This document shows, piece after piece, positions 43,046-53,088 of a stretch of DNA of 64,000 bases. Each line of letters opens with the position of its first letter. The stretch's first letter is position 1. The notes beneath the pieces were generated by a model. That model made no database searches and was not told where the DNA came from. It worked only from the letters and a program-made list of their open reading frames with translations. The position numbers and the translations under genes are program-made. The DNA comes from Loktanella salsilacus (GTDB lineage: Bacteria; Pseudomonadota; Alphaproteobacteria; Rhodobacterales; Rhodobacteraceae), in contig NZ_FOTF01000018.1 in the NCBI RefSeq assembly GCF_900114485.1, positions 1 to 64,000 on the forward strand. The letters are read 5' to 3'.

Positions 43046-43836
43046 CTGCCGCCCCCGAAATCGAAACCGACCTGGACCGCGCTCATGCTTTGATGGGCGA
43101 TTCTGACACCCTGCGCCTGCGGTTCTATGAACTGCTGGCCGATACGGACCTGTTCATTCTGCTGGACGCAGAGCCTGACGGCGACAGCGTGCGCCCCTCG
43201 CTTTTTACGGTTGATGGCGCATCCTACACGCTGGTTTTCGACGCAGAGGAGCGTTTGTCCGCCTTCACCGGCCGCGCTGCGCCTTATGCGGGCCTTCCGG
43301 GCCGCGCCTTGGTGCAGATAATGGCCGGGCAGGGCATTGGCCTTGGGCTGAACTTGCAAACCGCCCCTAGCGAAATGCTGATCCCTGCGGATGCGGTCGA
43401 CTGGCTGGCCTCGACGCTTGATCACGCGCCAGAGCAGGCAGAGGCGCGCCTGACCGGTGTGTCCCGCCCCACTGGCCTGCCGGACGCAGTGTTAGAGGCG
43501 CTGGATCGCAAGCTAAGCCGCTGCGCCGGTCTGGCCGATCACGCACTGCTGGTTGCGGCGGATTATGCCGACGGGGCCAAGGGGCACGTGTTGGCCTTTG
43601 TGGATGCGCCCGAAACAGCGCAAGCCGCGCTGGCCCATGCCGCAGGCGAGGCGCTGACTTTTTCCGGCATCGAAGCAGGTGTGATGGACGTGATGTTCGT
43701 GGCGAGCGCCGATGCGGTATCGCAGCGTTTAGCCCGCGTCGGCCTGCGGTTTGATCTGCCCGATGTATCGCGCCCGGCGGCTGCCGTGCCGATGGCACCG
43801 GGGTCTGATCCATCCGCGCCGCCAAAGCTGCGTTAA
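43042..43836 (+). CDS. SseB family protein
   Basis: A 264-residue cytoplasmic protein with the SseB N-terminal domain: FYELLADTDLFILLDAEPDG near residue 25-45, then VFDAEERLSAFTG and GRALVQIMAGQGIGLGLN. SseB proteins are poorly understood; relatives are linked to serine sensitivity and, in divergent forms, to secretion systems. ATG 43042 overlaps the upstream stop and is preferred over a longer in-frame start inside the glycosylase gene. Its stop is six bases from the convergent dehydrogenase stop. Confidence 0.82.
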   Translation: MTAAPEIETDLDRAHALMGDSDTLRLRFYELLADTDLFILLDAEPDGDSVRPSLFTVDGASYTLVFDAEERLSAFTGRAAPYAGLPGRALVQIMAGQGIGLGLNLQTAPSEMLIPADAVDWLASTLDHAPEQAEARLTGVSRPTGLPDAVLEALDRKLSRCAGLADHALLVAADYADGAKGHVLAFVDAPETAQAALAHAAGEALTFSGIEAGVMDVMFVASADAVSQRLARVGLRFDLPDVSRPAAAVPMAPGSDPSAPPKLR

Positions 43837-43842
43837 GGCGCG

Positions 43843-44775
43843 TTAATAGCCAGCCTTGCGATCCACCAGATGCAGGAAAGGTAAGCCTGCCTCGCCGCGG
43901 CGGATATTCTCTGCGATGACCTGCGCCGCCGTATCGGGGCGGGTGGTCGATGCGATATGCGGCGTCACGGTCACGCGGGGGTGGGACCAATAGGGGTCAT
44001 CTGCGGCCAACGGTTCCTTGCGGAACACATCCAGCGTTGCCGCCCCGACTTGTCCGCTGCCAAGTGCCGCCAGCAAAGCCGCGTCGTCAATCAGCGGTCC
44101 GCGTCCGGGATTGACGATAAAAGCACCCGGTTCCAGCAGCGCAAGGCTGCGGGCGTTCAGAATACTGTCCGTCGCAGGCGTTTGCGGCAGCAAGAGCACG
44201 ACGCCCTGCGCGCCGGACAGGGCCGTTGTCAAACCATCGTCGCCTGACAGACAGGTCAGCCCGTCGATCTGCTTTTGCGACCGGCTCCACCCCGTGACCG
44301 GAAACCCAAGCGCGGCCAGCGCTTGCCCGCAGGCAGCACCAAGCGCGCCAAGGCCCAGCACCGTGATGGGGCGATCCTTGGCCAGCGGCGGATAGACCGT
44401 ATCGCGCCAGACGCCGTCTTGCCCGGCCAAATGCGCATCCATCCCAAGGTGGTGGCGCATCACATGGCCGACGACGTATTCGATCATCCCGCGCGTCAGC
44501 CCGTCATCCACCATCCGCGCCAGCGGCTGGGTCAGGGTGGTGTTGCCGACAACGGTTTCGACCCCAGCCCATAGACCCATCACCAGCCGGGTGTTCACGT
44601 AAGGCGTGAAATCCTTGACCGGTCCGTTGGGGGCAAAGACGATATAGCGCGTGTCCTGCGGCGCGTGATCGCGGGACAGGTCGCAGTCCAGTCCGGCGGC
44701 GTCAAAGGCGCGGCGCAGGGGGGCCTCGTATTCATCCCAAGCGGCGGGGCGGGCGGAAAAGAGGACTTTGATCAT
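43843..44775 (-). CDS. ghrA: D-2-hydroxyacid dehydrogenase, glyoxylate/hydroxypyruvate reductase A type
   Basis: A 310-residue NAD(P)H-dependent reductase. The nucleotide fold is ITVLGLGALGAACGQALAALG, and the substrate and catalytic residues lie in LWAGVET, VNPGRGPLIDD (Arg), FRKEPL (Glu) and TPHIASTTRP (His). It matches the GhrA branch. It overlaps the rodA stop by four bases, so it is the last gene of the mre/mrd operon. The link between a 2-keto acid reductase and cell-shape genes is probably incidental. Confidence 0.87.
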   Translation of the reverse strand: MIKVLFSARPAAWDEYEAPLRRAFDAAGLDCDLSRDHAPQDTRYIVFAPNGPVKDFTPYVNTRLVMGLWAGVETVVGNTTLTQPLARMVDDGLTRGMIEYVVGHVMRHHLGMDAHLAGQDGVWRDTVYPPLAKDRPITVLGLGALGAACGQALAALGFPVTGWSRSQKQIDGLTCLSGDDGLTTALSGAQGVVLLLPQTPATDSILNARSLALLEPGAFIVNPGRGPLIDDAALLAALGSGQVGAATLDVFRKEPLAADDPYWSHPRVTVTPHIASTTRPDTAAQVIAENIRRGEAGLPFLHLVDRKAGY

Positions 44776-45911
44776 CGCGGCTTATGCACATGTGCGGATT
44801 GCACCAGACCGAAAGCCACCATCAACACCAGCATCGCGGACCCGCCATAGCTGACCAGCGGCAGCGGAACGCCAACCACCGGGGCCAGACCCGTGACCAT
44901 CGCCATATTCACGGAAAAGAACAAAAAGAACGTCATCGCGATCCCCATCGTCAGCAGCGCCGCAAAGCGGTCTTTGTTATTCATGGCAGAGGCGACGCAG
45001 AACACAATGATCAGCACATAAAGCGCAAGGAGTGAAAACGCGCCGACAAAGCCGAACTCTTCTGCCAAGGTCGTAAAGATAAAGTCGGTGTGTTTTTCTG
45101 GTAAAAAGTTCAGCCGGCTTTGCGTGCCCTGCATAAAGCCGCGCCCGGTCCAACCGCCCGATCCCAGCGCAATCTTGGCCTGCGTGATGTGATAGCCCGC
45201 GCCAAGGGGGTCGTTGGCCGGGTCCAGAAACGTATCGATCCGGCGGAACTGATAATCCTTTAGCAACTGCCATGTCGTGCCCCGGCTGACAAACACCGCA
45301 TAGACAGCGCCCACGCCAGCCCCGATCACGGTCGCGAAATAGGCCCAGTGCACGCCTGCCAAAAACATCACCGCACCGCCGCCAAATAGCAGTAGCAAGG
45401 CCGTGCCAAGGTCAGGCTGCTTCAATACCAGCGCCGTCGGCACGAGGATAAAGATCACCGGCAGCGCAACCCACACCGGATGCGACGTCTTGTTCGTCGG
45501 CAGCCAGTCGTAATAGGCGGCCAGAAACATCACGAGGGTGATCTTCGTCAGCTCTGACGGTTGCAGGCGGATAAAGCCCAGATCAATCCAACGCTGCGCG
45601 CCCATGCCGACGCTGCCGAACAGCTCTACCCCGACCAGCAAGGCGAGGGACACGGCAAAGGCAAGGCCTGCCATATTGCGCCAGAACCAGATCGGCACCA
45701 TGCCAACGCCGATCATCAGGACGACGCCAAGGATGAAACGCTTGATCTGCGGCTCCATCCACGGCTGCGCCGATCCGCCAGCGACGGAATACAGCATGAC
45801 AAACCCGGCAGAGGCGACAGCCATCAATAGCATGATGACGGGCCAGTTCAGGTAGAGGATCTTGCGAAACCCTGTGGGAACGAACTGGGTGTTATGCGCC
45901 AGATAGCTCAT
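44772..45911 (-). CDS. rodA: Peptidoglycan glycosyltransferase RodA
   Basis: A 379-residue SEDS-family membrane enzyme with about ten helices that polymerises lateral-wall glycan with PBP2. Family text: GMGAQRWIDLGFIRLQPSELTKI, KQPDLGTALLLL, QAKIALGSGGWTGRGFMQGTQ, LPEKHTDFIFTTLAEEFGF (catalytic Asp) and GVPLPLVSYGGSAML. It shares one base with the mrdA stop. Complete. Confidence 0.93.
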   Translation of the reverse strand: MSYLAHNTQFVPTGFRKILYLNWPVIMLLMAVASAGFVMLYSVAGGSAQPWMEPQIKRFILGVVLMIGVGMVPIWFWRNMAGLAFAVSLALLVGVELFGSVGMGAQRWIDLGFIRLQPSELTKITLVMFLAAYYDWLPTNKTSHPVWVALPVIFILVPTALVLKQPDLGTALLLLFGGGAVMFLAGVHWAYFATVIGAGVGAVYAVFVSRGTTWQLLKDYQFRRIDTFLDPANDPLGAGYHITQAKIALGSGGWTGRGFMQGTQSRLNFLPEKHTDFIFTTLAEEFGFVGAFSLLALYVLIIVFCVASAMNNKDRFAALLTMGIAMTFFLFFSVNMAMVTGLAPVVGVPLPLVSYGGSAMLVLMVAFGLVQSAHVHKPR

Positions 45912-47851
45912 CAGACGCGGTCCTGTGCTGGTCTAATCTTTGTGATCCGCTCTGCGATGCGCTTTTGCTGTTCCTCGATCCGGCCGCGATCGGCCGAAGG
46001 GTAGGCCTCCAACGGGGGCGGGCCATCATACAGCGCCTGCAACATAATATCGCGGGCGATGGGTGACGCGGCGGTCGATCCGCCGCCGCCGTGTTCAACC
46101 ACAACGGCCACCGCGAATTTCGGATTATTGATCGGCGCAAAGCAGACAAACAGCGCGTGATCGCGCCGTTCCCACGGCAGGTCCTCATTGCGGGTCACAC
46201 CGCGGGCACGCTCGTCCGCTGTAATCCGCCGGACCTGAGATGTCCCGGTTTTGCCGGCCATCTCGTACCCGGCAGTCAGAATCTTTGCGCGCGCGCCGGT
46301 GCCGCGTCGGTCGTTGACCACGGCGTCCATCGACTGACGGCAGCGCCGCAGCATATTTTCGTTAATGCCAAGGGACTCGCCAATGCCGCTAGGTTCTTCG
46401 ACGCCGTCGATGGATTTGATCAGGCGCGGGGTCACCATTTTGCCCGTCGCAATCCGCGCCGTCATGATCGCAAGTTGCAAGGGCGAGGCCAGGACATAGC
46501 CCTGACCAATCGACGCGTTCACCGTATCGCCGATGCGCCACGCTTCGCCGCGCACCTCTGTCTTCCACTGTTTGTCGGGGGCAAGGCCTGACGACACCGC
46601 GGACAGCGGTAGGTCATGCTTCAGTCCGATCCCCATCTTGCGCGCCATTTCAGCAATCTTGTCGATCCCGACGCGCTGGCTGACTTCGTAATAATAGCAG
46701 TCGCAGGAAAATTTCAGGCTGTCGTGGAAATTGACATTGCCGTGGCCACCGCTTTTCCAGCAGTGGAACCGCGTGCCGCCGACTTCGGTGTAGCCCCGGC
46801 AATAGACGGTTTCCTCGGGGCTGATTGCGCCGGCCTCTAGCGCGGCAAGGGCCGTGACCATCTTGAAGGTAGAGCCGGGCGGATAGGCACCCTGCACGGC
46901 CTTGGCCGCAAGGGGGCGGTATTTATTCTCGTTCAGGTCGGTCCAATCCTTGACCGAAATGCCGCGCACGAACAGGTTTGGATCAAACGACGGCGCAGAG
47001 GCGATGGCCCGCAGATCGCCGGTTTCCAGATCAATCACCACCGCGCCGCTGCTTTCGCCATCCATGCGCGCCTGCGCATAAGATTGCAGCCGCTCGTCCA
47101 GCGTCAGTTGGATATCTTTGCCAGCAAGGCCTTCTTGCCGGTCAAGTTCCCTCATCACGCGGCCAAGGGCGTTGACCTCGATCCGCTTGGTGCCAGCCGA
47201 TCCGCGCAGGGTGTGTTCAAGCTTGTTTTCCACACCGGTTTTGCCGATCTGGAATTTTGGAATTTGCAGCAAAGGGTCCTGATCTTCGATCTTGGACAGG
47301 TCGTAGTCGCTAACCGGGCCCACGTAGCCAATGACGTGACCCACATCTGCGCCGTAAGGGTAATGGCGGGACAAGCCGACCTCGGCGCTGACGCCGGGCA
47401 GGGCGGGGGCATTGACGTTGATCTTGGCGACGTCTTCCCAGCGCAGGCGGTCGGTGATGGTGACCGACACGAATGACGAAAGCTTGCGCATGTCTTCCTT
47501 GGCGCGTGCGATGTCGGCGGGGTCAATGTCGACGATGGTTTGCAGACGGGCCAGCACAGCGTCCACGTCGCCTGCGTCTTCGCGCACCATGACGACGCGG
47601 TAGTTTTGTTCATTCGCGGCCAGCGGAATGCCGTTCAGGTCAAAGATCAGCCCCCGCGCCGGCGGCAGCAGGCGCACGTTGATGCGGTTTTCCTCGGCCA
47701 GCAGGCGGAACTGGTCGGCCTGTTCGATCTGCATCGATTGCATCCGCCAGCCCAGCACGCCCGCCACGCCAAGCTGCGCCGACCCAAGGATCAACGCACG
47801 GCGGCTGATGCCCCGTGACGACTGTTCGTTATCCTTGACGGGTCGCTTCAT
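45911..47851 (-). CDS. mrdA: Penicillin-binding protein 2 (transpeptidase)
   Basis: A 646-residue membrane-anchored transpeptidase for lateral-wall synthesis. One N-terminal helix (ALILGSAQLGVAGVLGW) precedes a pedestal domain with RGLIFDLNGIPLA. The active-site Ser327 lies in PPGSTFKMV, the second motif is SCD and the third KTGTSQV. It overlaps mreD by four bases and rodA by one. Length and motifs are normal. Confidence 0.93.
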   Translation of the reverse strand: MKRPVKDNEQSSRGISRRALILGSAQLGVAGVLGWRMQSMQIEQADQFRLLAEENRINVRLLPPARGLIFDLNGIPLAANEQNYRVVMVREDAGDVDAVLARLQTIVDIDPADIARAKEDMRKLSSFVSVTITDRLRWEDVAKINVNAPALPGVSAEVGLSRHYPYGADVGHVIGYVGPVSDYDLSKIEDQDPLLQIPKFQIGKTGVENKLEHTLRGSAGTKRIEVNALGRVMRELDRQEGLAGKDIQLTLDERLQSYAQARMDGESSGAVVIDLETGDLRAIASAPSFDPNLFVRGISVKDWTDLNENKYRPLAAKAVQGAYPPGSTFKMVTALAALEAGAISPEETVYCRGYTEVGGTRFHCWKSGGHGNVNFHDSLKFSCDCYYYEVSQRVGIDKIAEMARKMGIGLKHDLPLSAVSSGLAPDKQWKTEVRGEAWRIGDTVNASIGQGYVLASPLQLAIMTARIATGKMVTPRLIKSIDGVEEPSGIGESLGINENMLRRCRQSMDAVVNDRRGTGARAKILTAGYEMAGKTGTSQVRRITADERARGVTRNEDLPWERRDHALFVCFAPINNPKFAVAVVVEHGGGGSTAASPIARDIMLQALYDGPPPLEAYPSADRGRIEEQQKRIAERITKIRPAQDRV

Positions 47852-48387
47852 AACCGGTGCCCCAGACTATCTACCTGACCGGGCGCGGGCCGGGTCAGAC
47901 CAAAAAGAACCTGCGCCACCAGCACGACAACCGGATAGATCATAATGGTCATCACCATCTGGATCAGGGTCAGCGTTAGCGGCGCTTGCGGGGTCAGCAT
48001 GATCGCTAGCACCAAGCGGTTGACCAGCGTGATCGCGACGATCCCGAAGGCCACTGTACCCCATTCCAGCGCCAAAGGCACGTTGCGCAAACCACGAGAG
48101 CGTGATCGCACCGTCTCTGTCAGGACCACGACCAGCGCGGCCCATAGGCCCGGCGGGCGTTGAAATAGCAGGTCGGTCAGTAAGAACACCGCAAAGACCA
48201 CGATGAACGGCAGGAATTCAGGCCGCCGCGCCACCCAAGCAAGCGAGATGGCAAGCAGCAGGTCCGGCGCGGCCCAGCTGGGCGGTGCCGTATCCAGCGG
48301 TAGAAGCTGGATAAAGATGACCGCTGTCGCCAATGCCAGAAATACGGCGCGGCCAATCCAGATGCGTGCGGCAGGGCTTTCAGCCAT
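47848..48387 (-). CDS. mreD: Rod shape-determining protein MreD
   Basis: A 179-residue membrane protein with five or six helices, of low sequence conservation but identified by its place between mreC and mrdA. It shows PDLLLAISLAWVARRPEFLPF and LLTDLLFQRPPGLWAALVVV. It is part of the elongasome that positions wall synthesis. The start overlaps the mreC stop by eight bases. Confidence 0.87.
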   Translation of the reverse strand: MAESPAARIWIGRAVFLALATAVIFIQLLPLDTAPPSWAAPDLLLAISLAWVARRPEFLPFIVVFAVFLLTDLLFQRPPGLWAALVVVLTETVRSRSRGLRNVPLALEWGTVAFGIVAITLVNRLVLAIMLTPQAPLTLTLIQMVMTIMIYPVVVLVAQVLFGLTRPAPGQVDSLGHRL

Positions 48388-49294
48388 CGCTGCCCACTTG
48401 CGCCGACTGCGGCAGCAGGGGGCCGATCAGCGTTTCTTCGGGGATCAGCAGGCCGCCGGGATCGCTGATGTCTTCGTGGGCATGGGCGCGCAGAATGCGC
48501 AGAAATTCAAGGCGGCCGTAATCCGCGGCCAAGCGCACGCGCAAGCGGCGGTCGCTGCCAAGCGCGACTTGGCCGATCAGCAGGTCGGCAGGAAACACAC
48601 CGCCATCGCCGGACGACACAACCCGGTCGCCGGGGCGGACGGCATCGGCGTTTTCCAAAAACTCCAGCGGCGGGTTCAGCGTGTTGTCGCCTGCTAGAAT
48701 CGCCTTTTGTCCTGACGGCTGGATCGTCACGGGAATGCGGCTGGACGTGTCAGTCAGCAGAATCACGCGGGACGTGCTGCGCCCGACGCCGCTGATCCGG
48801 CCCACAAGGCCGATCCCGTCCATCGCGGGCCAGCCGTCCACAATCCCGTCGCGATGGCCTACATTCAGCAGCACCGACTGGCGAAACGGCGACCCAGAGT
48901 CGGTCATGACGACGCCGGTGATATAGGTCAGCTGGGGATCAAGGCGGACATTGTTCAGCTCTAGTAGGCGGGCGTTTTCCTGCTCTAGCTGCAGGGCCGC
49001 CTCTTTCCACGCTTTCATCTGCTGCAATTCGCGGCGCAGGTTGGCGTTCTGCTCTGACAGGGCAGAGTAGCTGCGGAAATCATCGACCAGCTCCACCGCG
49101 CCCGTCACAGGCGCCATGGCCCAGTCGAAGGATGGTACGATCCGGTCGATCACAGCCGCGCGAAAGCGTTCAACACGGGGGCTATCGATGCGCCACACAA
49201 GGAAAATACCCAGTAGCAATACAACACCAACCCCGACCAGCAATCTGCGGATCGGGGCGATGAAATCGTCATGGGTGTTGCGATCGCGGGCCAA
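48380..49294 (-). CDS. mreC: Cell shape-determining protein MreC
   Basis: A 304-residue protein with one N-terminal membrane helix (LLVGVGVVLLLGIFLVWRI), a coiled coil at about 70-110 and a two-barrel periplasmic domain (GVVMTDSGSPFRQSVLLNVG, GLVGRISGVGRSTSRVILLTD). It links MreB with PBP2 and RodA. A gap of 27 bases separates it from mreB. It ends with a disordered Gly/Pro tail. Confidence 0.92.
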   Translation of the reverse strand: MARDRNTHDDFIAPIRRLLVGVGVVLLLGIFLVWRIDSPRVERFRAAVIDRIVPSFDWAMAPVTGAVELVDDFRSYSALSEQNANLRRELQQMKAWKEAALQLEQENARLLELNNVRLDPQLTYITGVVMTDSGSPFRQSVLLNVGHRDGIVDGWPAMDGIGLVGRISGVGRSTSRVILLTDTSSRIPVTIQPSGQKAILAGDNTLNPPLEFLENADAVRPGDRVVSSGDGGVFPADLLIGQVALGSDRRLRVRLAADYGRLEFLRILRAHAHEDISDPGGLLIPEETLIGPLLPQSAQVGSDG

Positions 49295-49321
49295 TGCTCG
49301 GCGCCCTTCCGGGGTTAGGGC

Positions 49322-50428
<1,107 letters not shown>

Positions 50429-50474
50429 TTATAAGGACAAGCCTTGGTGAAATGAAAGCCCCGGTTTGGTGACG

Positions 50475-50545
50475 TAGTGGCACGTTTTTGCCACTATGAC
50501 TTTTGCAACTTTGCGGGGCGATCCTAGGTTCGGATCGCCCCGCAA
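50475..50545. terminator. Two hairpins between leuA and mreB
   Basis: TTGCGGGGCGATCC (50511-50524) and GGATCGCCCCGCAA (50532-50545) form a perfect 14-base stem with a seven-base loop, 26 bases past the leuA stop. A second hairpin, TAGTGGCA-N6-TGCCACTA, spans 50475-50496. Neither has a clear U-tract on the minus strand, but the first is probably the leuA terminator. The second lies in the mreB leader or promoter region. Confidence 0.6.
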
Positions 50546-50571
50546 TTTGTCATTTTGCAACATTCAGTCGG

Positions 50572-52131
50572 TTACTGACCAACGTCCTTATAACTGACGC
50601 CCTTGGTGTCGTGATCGGGTGCGGTCTTTTCCCGGCGCACAATCAGGCGGTTCAGCGCGTTGATATAGGCCTTCGTGGACGCGACAACCGTGTCGGTATC
50701 CGCCGATTGGCCGGTTGCGATACGGCCATCTTCCTCAAGCCGGACGCTGACCGTGGCCTGCGCATCGGTGCCTTCGGTGACGGCGTGGACTTGATACAGC
50801 TGCAACCGCGCCTTGTGATCAAACAGCGCTTTGACAGCGTTAAAGGCGCTATCGACGGGACCGTCGCCCGTGGTGCTGGCGGACTTTTCAACGCCGTCAA
50901 TCGTCAGCACGATATCGGCCGTTTGCGGGCCATCGGTGCCGCAGACCACGCGCAGGGATTTCAGCTTGATCCGGTCCTCGACCGCATCGTTCTGGCGCAT
51001 CAGCGCGACAAGGTCGTCCTCGAAGACCTCTTTCTTGCGGTCGGCCAGTTCCTTGAACCGGACAAACACATCGGCCAGCTGATTGTCGGCAAGCTCGTAG
51101 CCAAGTTCCAGCAGCTTTGATCGCAACGCGGCGCGGCCGGAATGCTTGCCCATGACAAGCGAGGTTTCGGTCAGGCCCACGTCGGTGGGGCGCATAATCT
51201 CGAATGTCTCGGCGTTTTTCAGCATGCCGTCTTGGTGGATGCCGGATTCGTGGGCAAAGGCGTTCTTGCCGACGATGGCTTTGTTGAACTGCACCGGAAA
51301 GCCGGACACCGTGGCCACGCGCCGAGAGATCGCCATGATCTTTTTGCTGTCCACGTTTGAATGGAACGGCATGATGTCGGACCGGACCTTCATGGCCATC
51401 ACGACCTCTTCCAGTGCGGTGTTGCCCGCCCGTTCGCCAAGGCCGTTGATCGTGCATTCGATCTGACGTGCGCCGCCTTCGACGGCGGCCAAGCTGTTCG
51501 CCGTCGCCATGCCAAGATCGTTATGGCAGTGCGTGGCAAAGATCACGTCCGTGCCGCCTTCGCATTCTGCAATCAGGCGGCGGATCAGGTCGGCAGATTC
51601 GACAGGCGCGGTGTAGCCGACGGTGTCGGGGATGTTGATCGTCGTGGCACCGGCTGCGATCGCAATCTCGACCGTGCGCTTGAGGAAGTCCCATTCCGTG
51701 CGGGTCGCGTCCATCGACGACCACTGCACGTCTTCGCACAGGTTGCGCGCATGGGTGACGCAGTCGTGGATGCGTTCGGCCATCTGGTCCATCGTCAGGT
51801 TCGGGATCGCCCGGTGCAATTCCGAGGTGCCGATAAACGTGTGGATGCGCGGCTTGGCGGCGTGCTTGACCGCTTCCCAGCAGCGGTCGATATCTTTGAA
51901 GTTCGCGCGGGACAGGCCACAGATCGTGCTGTTGCGCGAGGCTTTGGCGATGGCGGCGACGGCGGCAAAATCGCCCTCAGAGGCGATGGGAAAGCCTGCC
52001 TCGATGATATCGACGCCCATGTCGTCCAGCATGCCTGCGATTTCCAGCTTTTCAGCATGGGTCATCGTGGCACCGGGGGATTGTTCGCCATCGCGAAGGG
52101 TGGTGTCGAAAATGAGAACGCGGTCGGTCAT
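50572..52131 (-). CDS. leuA: 2-isopropylmalate synthase
   Basis: A 519-residue enzyme condensing acetyl-CoA with 2-oxoisovalerate, the first committed step of leucine synthesis. The catalytic barrel has [15 protein letters not shown], the metal-site [11 protein letters not shown] and [14 protein letters not shown]. The C-terminal LeuA dimer domain (from about 390) mediates leucine feedback. No leader peptide or attenuator is evident upstream. It stands alone as a transcription unit. Confidence 0.95.
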   Translation of the reverse strand: MTDRVLIFDTTLRDGEQSPGATMTHAEKLEIAGMLDDMGVDIIEAGFPIASEGDFAAVAAIAKASRNSTICGLSRANFKDIDRCWEAVKHAAKPRIHTFIGTSELHRAIPNLTMDQMAERIHDCVTHARNLCEDVQWSSMDATRTEWDFLKRTVEIAIAAGATTINIPDTVGYTAPVESADLIRRLIAECEGGTDVIFATHCHNDLGMATANSLAAVEGGARQIECTINGLGERAGNTALEEVVMAMKVRSDIMPFHSNVDSKKIMAISRRVATVSGFPVQFNKAIVGKNAFAHESGIHQDGMLKNAETFEIMRPTDVGLTETSLVMGKHSGRAALRSKLLELGYELADNQLADVFVRFKELADRKKEVFEDDLVALMRQNDAVEDRIKLKSLRVVCGTDGPQTADIVLTIDGVEKSASTTGDGPVDSAFNAVKALFDHKARLQLYQVHAVTEGTDAQATVSVRLEEDGRIATGQSADTDTVVASTKAYINALNRLIVRREKTAPDHDTKGVSYKDVGQ

Positions 52132-52434
52132 GGTCTTTGGTCCTGAGCTTGGTCTGTGTGGGGATGTTCGGCGCTGTCACCTATCGAGCGGTCGCGCCGA
52201 AGGGCACGCTCAGGCGTGGTTCAGGCGTAGGTTACGCAGGCCTAGGGCCAAGGTGATGCGGCGCGAATTCATGGATGTGACTATAGCGCAGGTTTCGCGG
52301 GATGAAAGGGGGGAATTGAGGGCGCTGCCCTCGGCCGCGGTGCGGCCTCACCCGGGATATTTTTGACGAGAAGAAATATGGACCTGCGGGAAGCTGGGGC
52401 TAGGTCACAGTCTGGCTTGGATAAGGGGCGGCAT
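52132..52434. other. Divergent leuA/SDR intergenic region
   Basis: These 303 bases hold both promoters. At 52348-52377 lies CCCGGGATATTTTTGACG followed by an AG-rich stretch; similar strings are, to my knowledge, common between genes in Rhodobacterales. No gene or leader peptide was recognised. Confidence 0.4.
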
Positions 52435-53088
52435 ATGGCGCGGGCATTGGTGATTGGGGCCTCCGGCGGGATCGGGCAGGCCGTTGTGCAGGCGCTGCAT
52501 GATCGCGGCGACGACGTGGTGACGCTGTCGCGGCGTGCGGACGGGCTGGATGTCACAGATGCCGCGTCAGTCGCGGCGGTTTTGGGCGGGCTTGATGGCC
52601 CGTTCGAGACGATCTTTGTCGCAGTGGGTGTGCTGGGCGTGCCAGAGAAGTCGCTGGATGCGATTGACGCAGGCGCGATGGCACAGGTGTTCGCGGTGAA
52701 CGCGATTGGGCCCGCGTTAATTCTGCGGCATCTGCCCCGGCTGTTGCCGCGCAATGGGCGCAGCGTCTGTGCTGTGTTGTCGGCGCGGGTGGGGTCGATT
52801 GGCGATAACGCCATTGGCGGCTGGCATTCCTACCGCGCGTCCAAGGCGGCGCTGAACCAGATCGTGCATGGCGCGGCGATTGAGCTGGGGCGCAGTCACA
52901 AGGATAGCATCGTCGTCTCGCTGCATCCGGGGACGGTCGAAACGGCGTTTACCGCAAATTATGCCGGACGACATAAGACGGTGACGGCGGGTGAGGCGGC
53001 TGGCAATTTGCTGGGCGTGATGGACGGGTTGTCGGCGGATCAGTCCGGCGGGTTTTTTGATTACGCCGGAAAGGCTGTGCCATGGTAA
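52435..53088 (+). CDS. Short-chain dehydrogenase/reductase (C-factor-like)
   Basis: A 217-residue NAD(P)-binding oxidoreductase. The glycine-rich motif is ALVIGASGGIGQAVVQAL, and the catalytic pair is in HSYRASKAALNQ (Tyr and Lys). It belongs to the small SDRs annotated as C-factor or CsgA-like. ATG 52435 is the natural start. Its end overlaps the photolyase start by seven bases, so the two are co-translated. The substrate is unknown; a role in redox or pigment chemistry next to a photolyase is only suggested by position. Confidence 0.83.
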   Translation: MARALVIGASGGIGQAVVQALHDRGDDVVTLSRRADGLDVTDAASVAAVLGGLDGPFETIFVAVGVLGVPEKSLDAIDAGAMAQVFAVNAIGPALILRHLPRLLPRNGRSVCAVLSARVGSIGDNAIGGWHSYRASKAALNQIVHGAAIELGRSHKDSIVVSLHPGTVETAFTANYAGRHKTVTAGEAAGNLLGVMDGLSADQSGGFFDYAGKAVPW

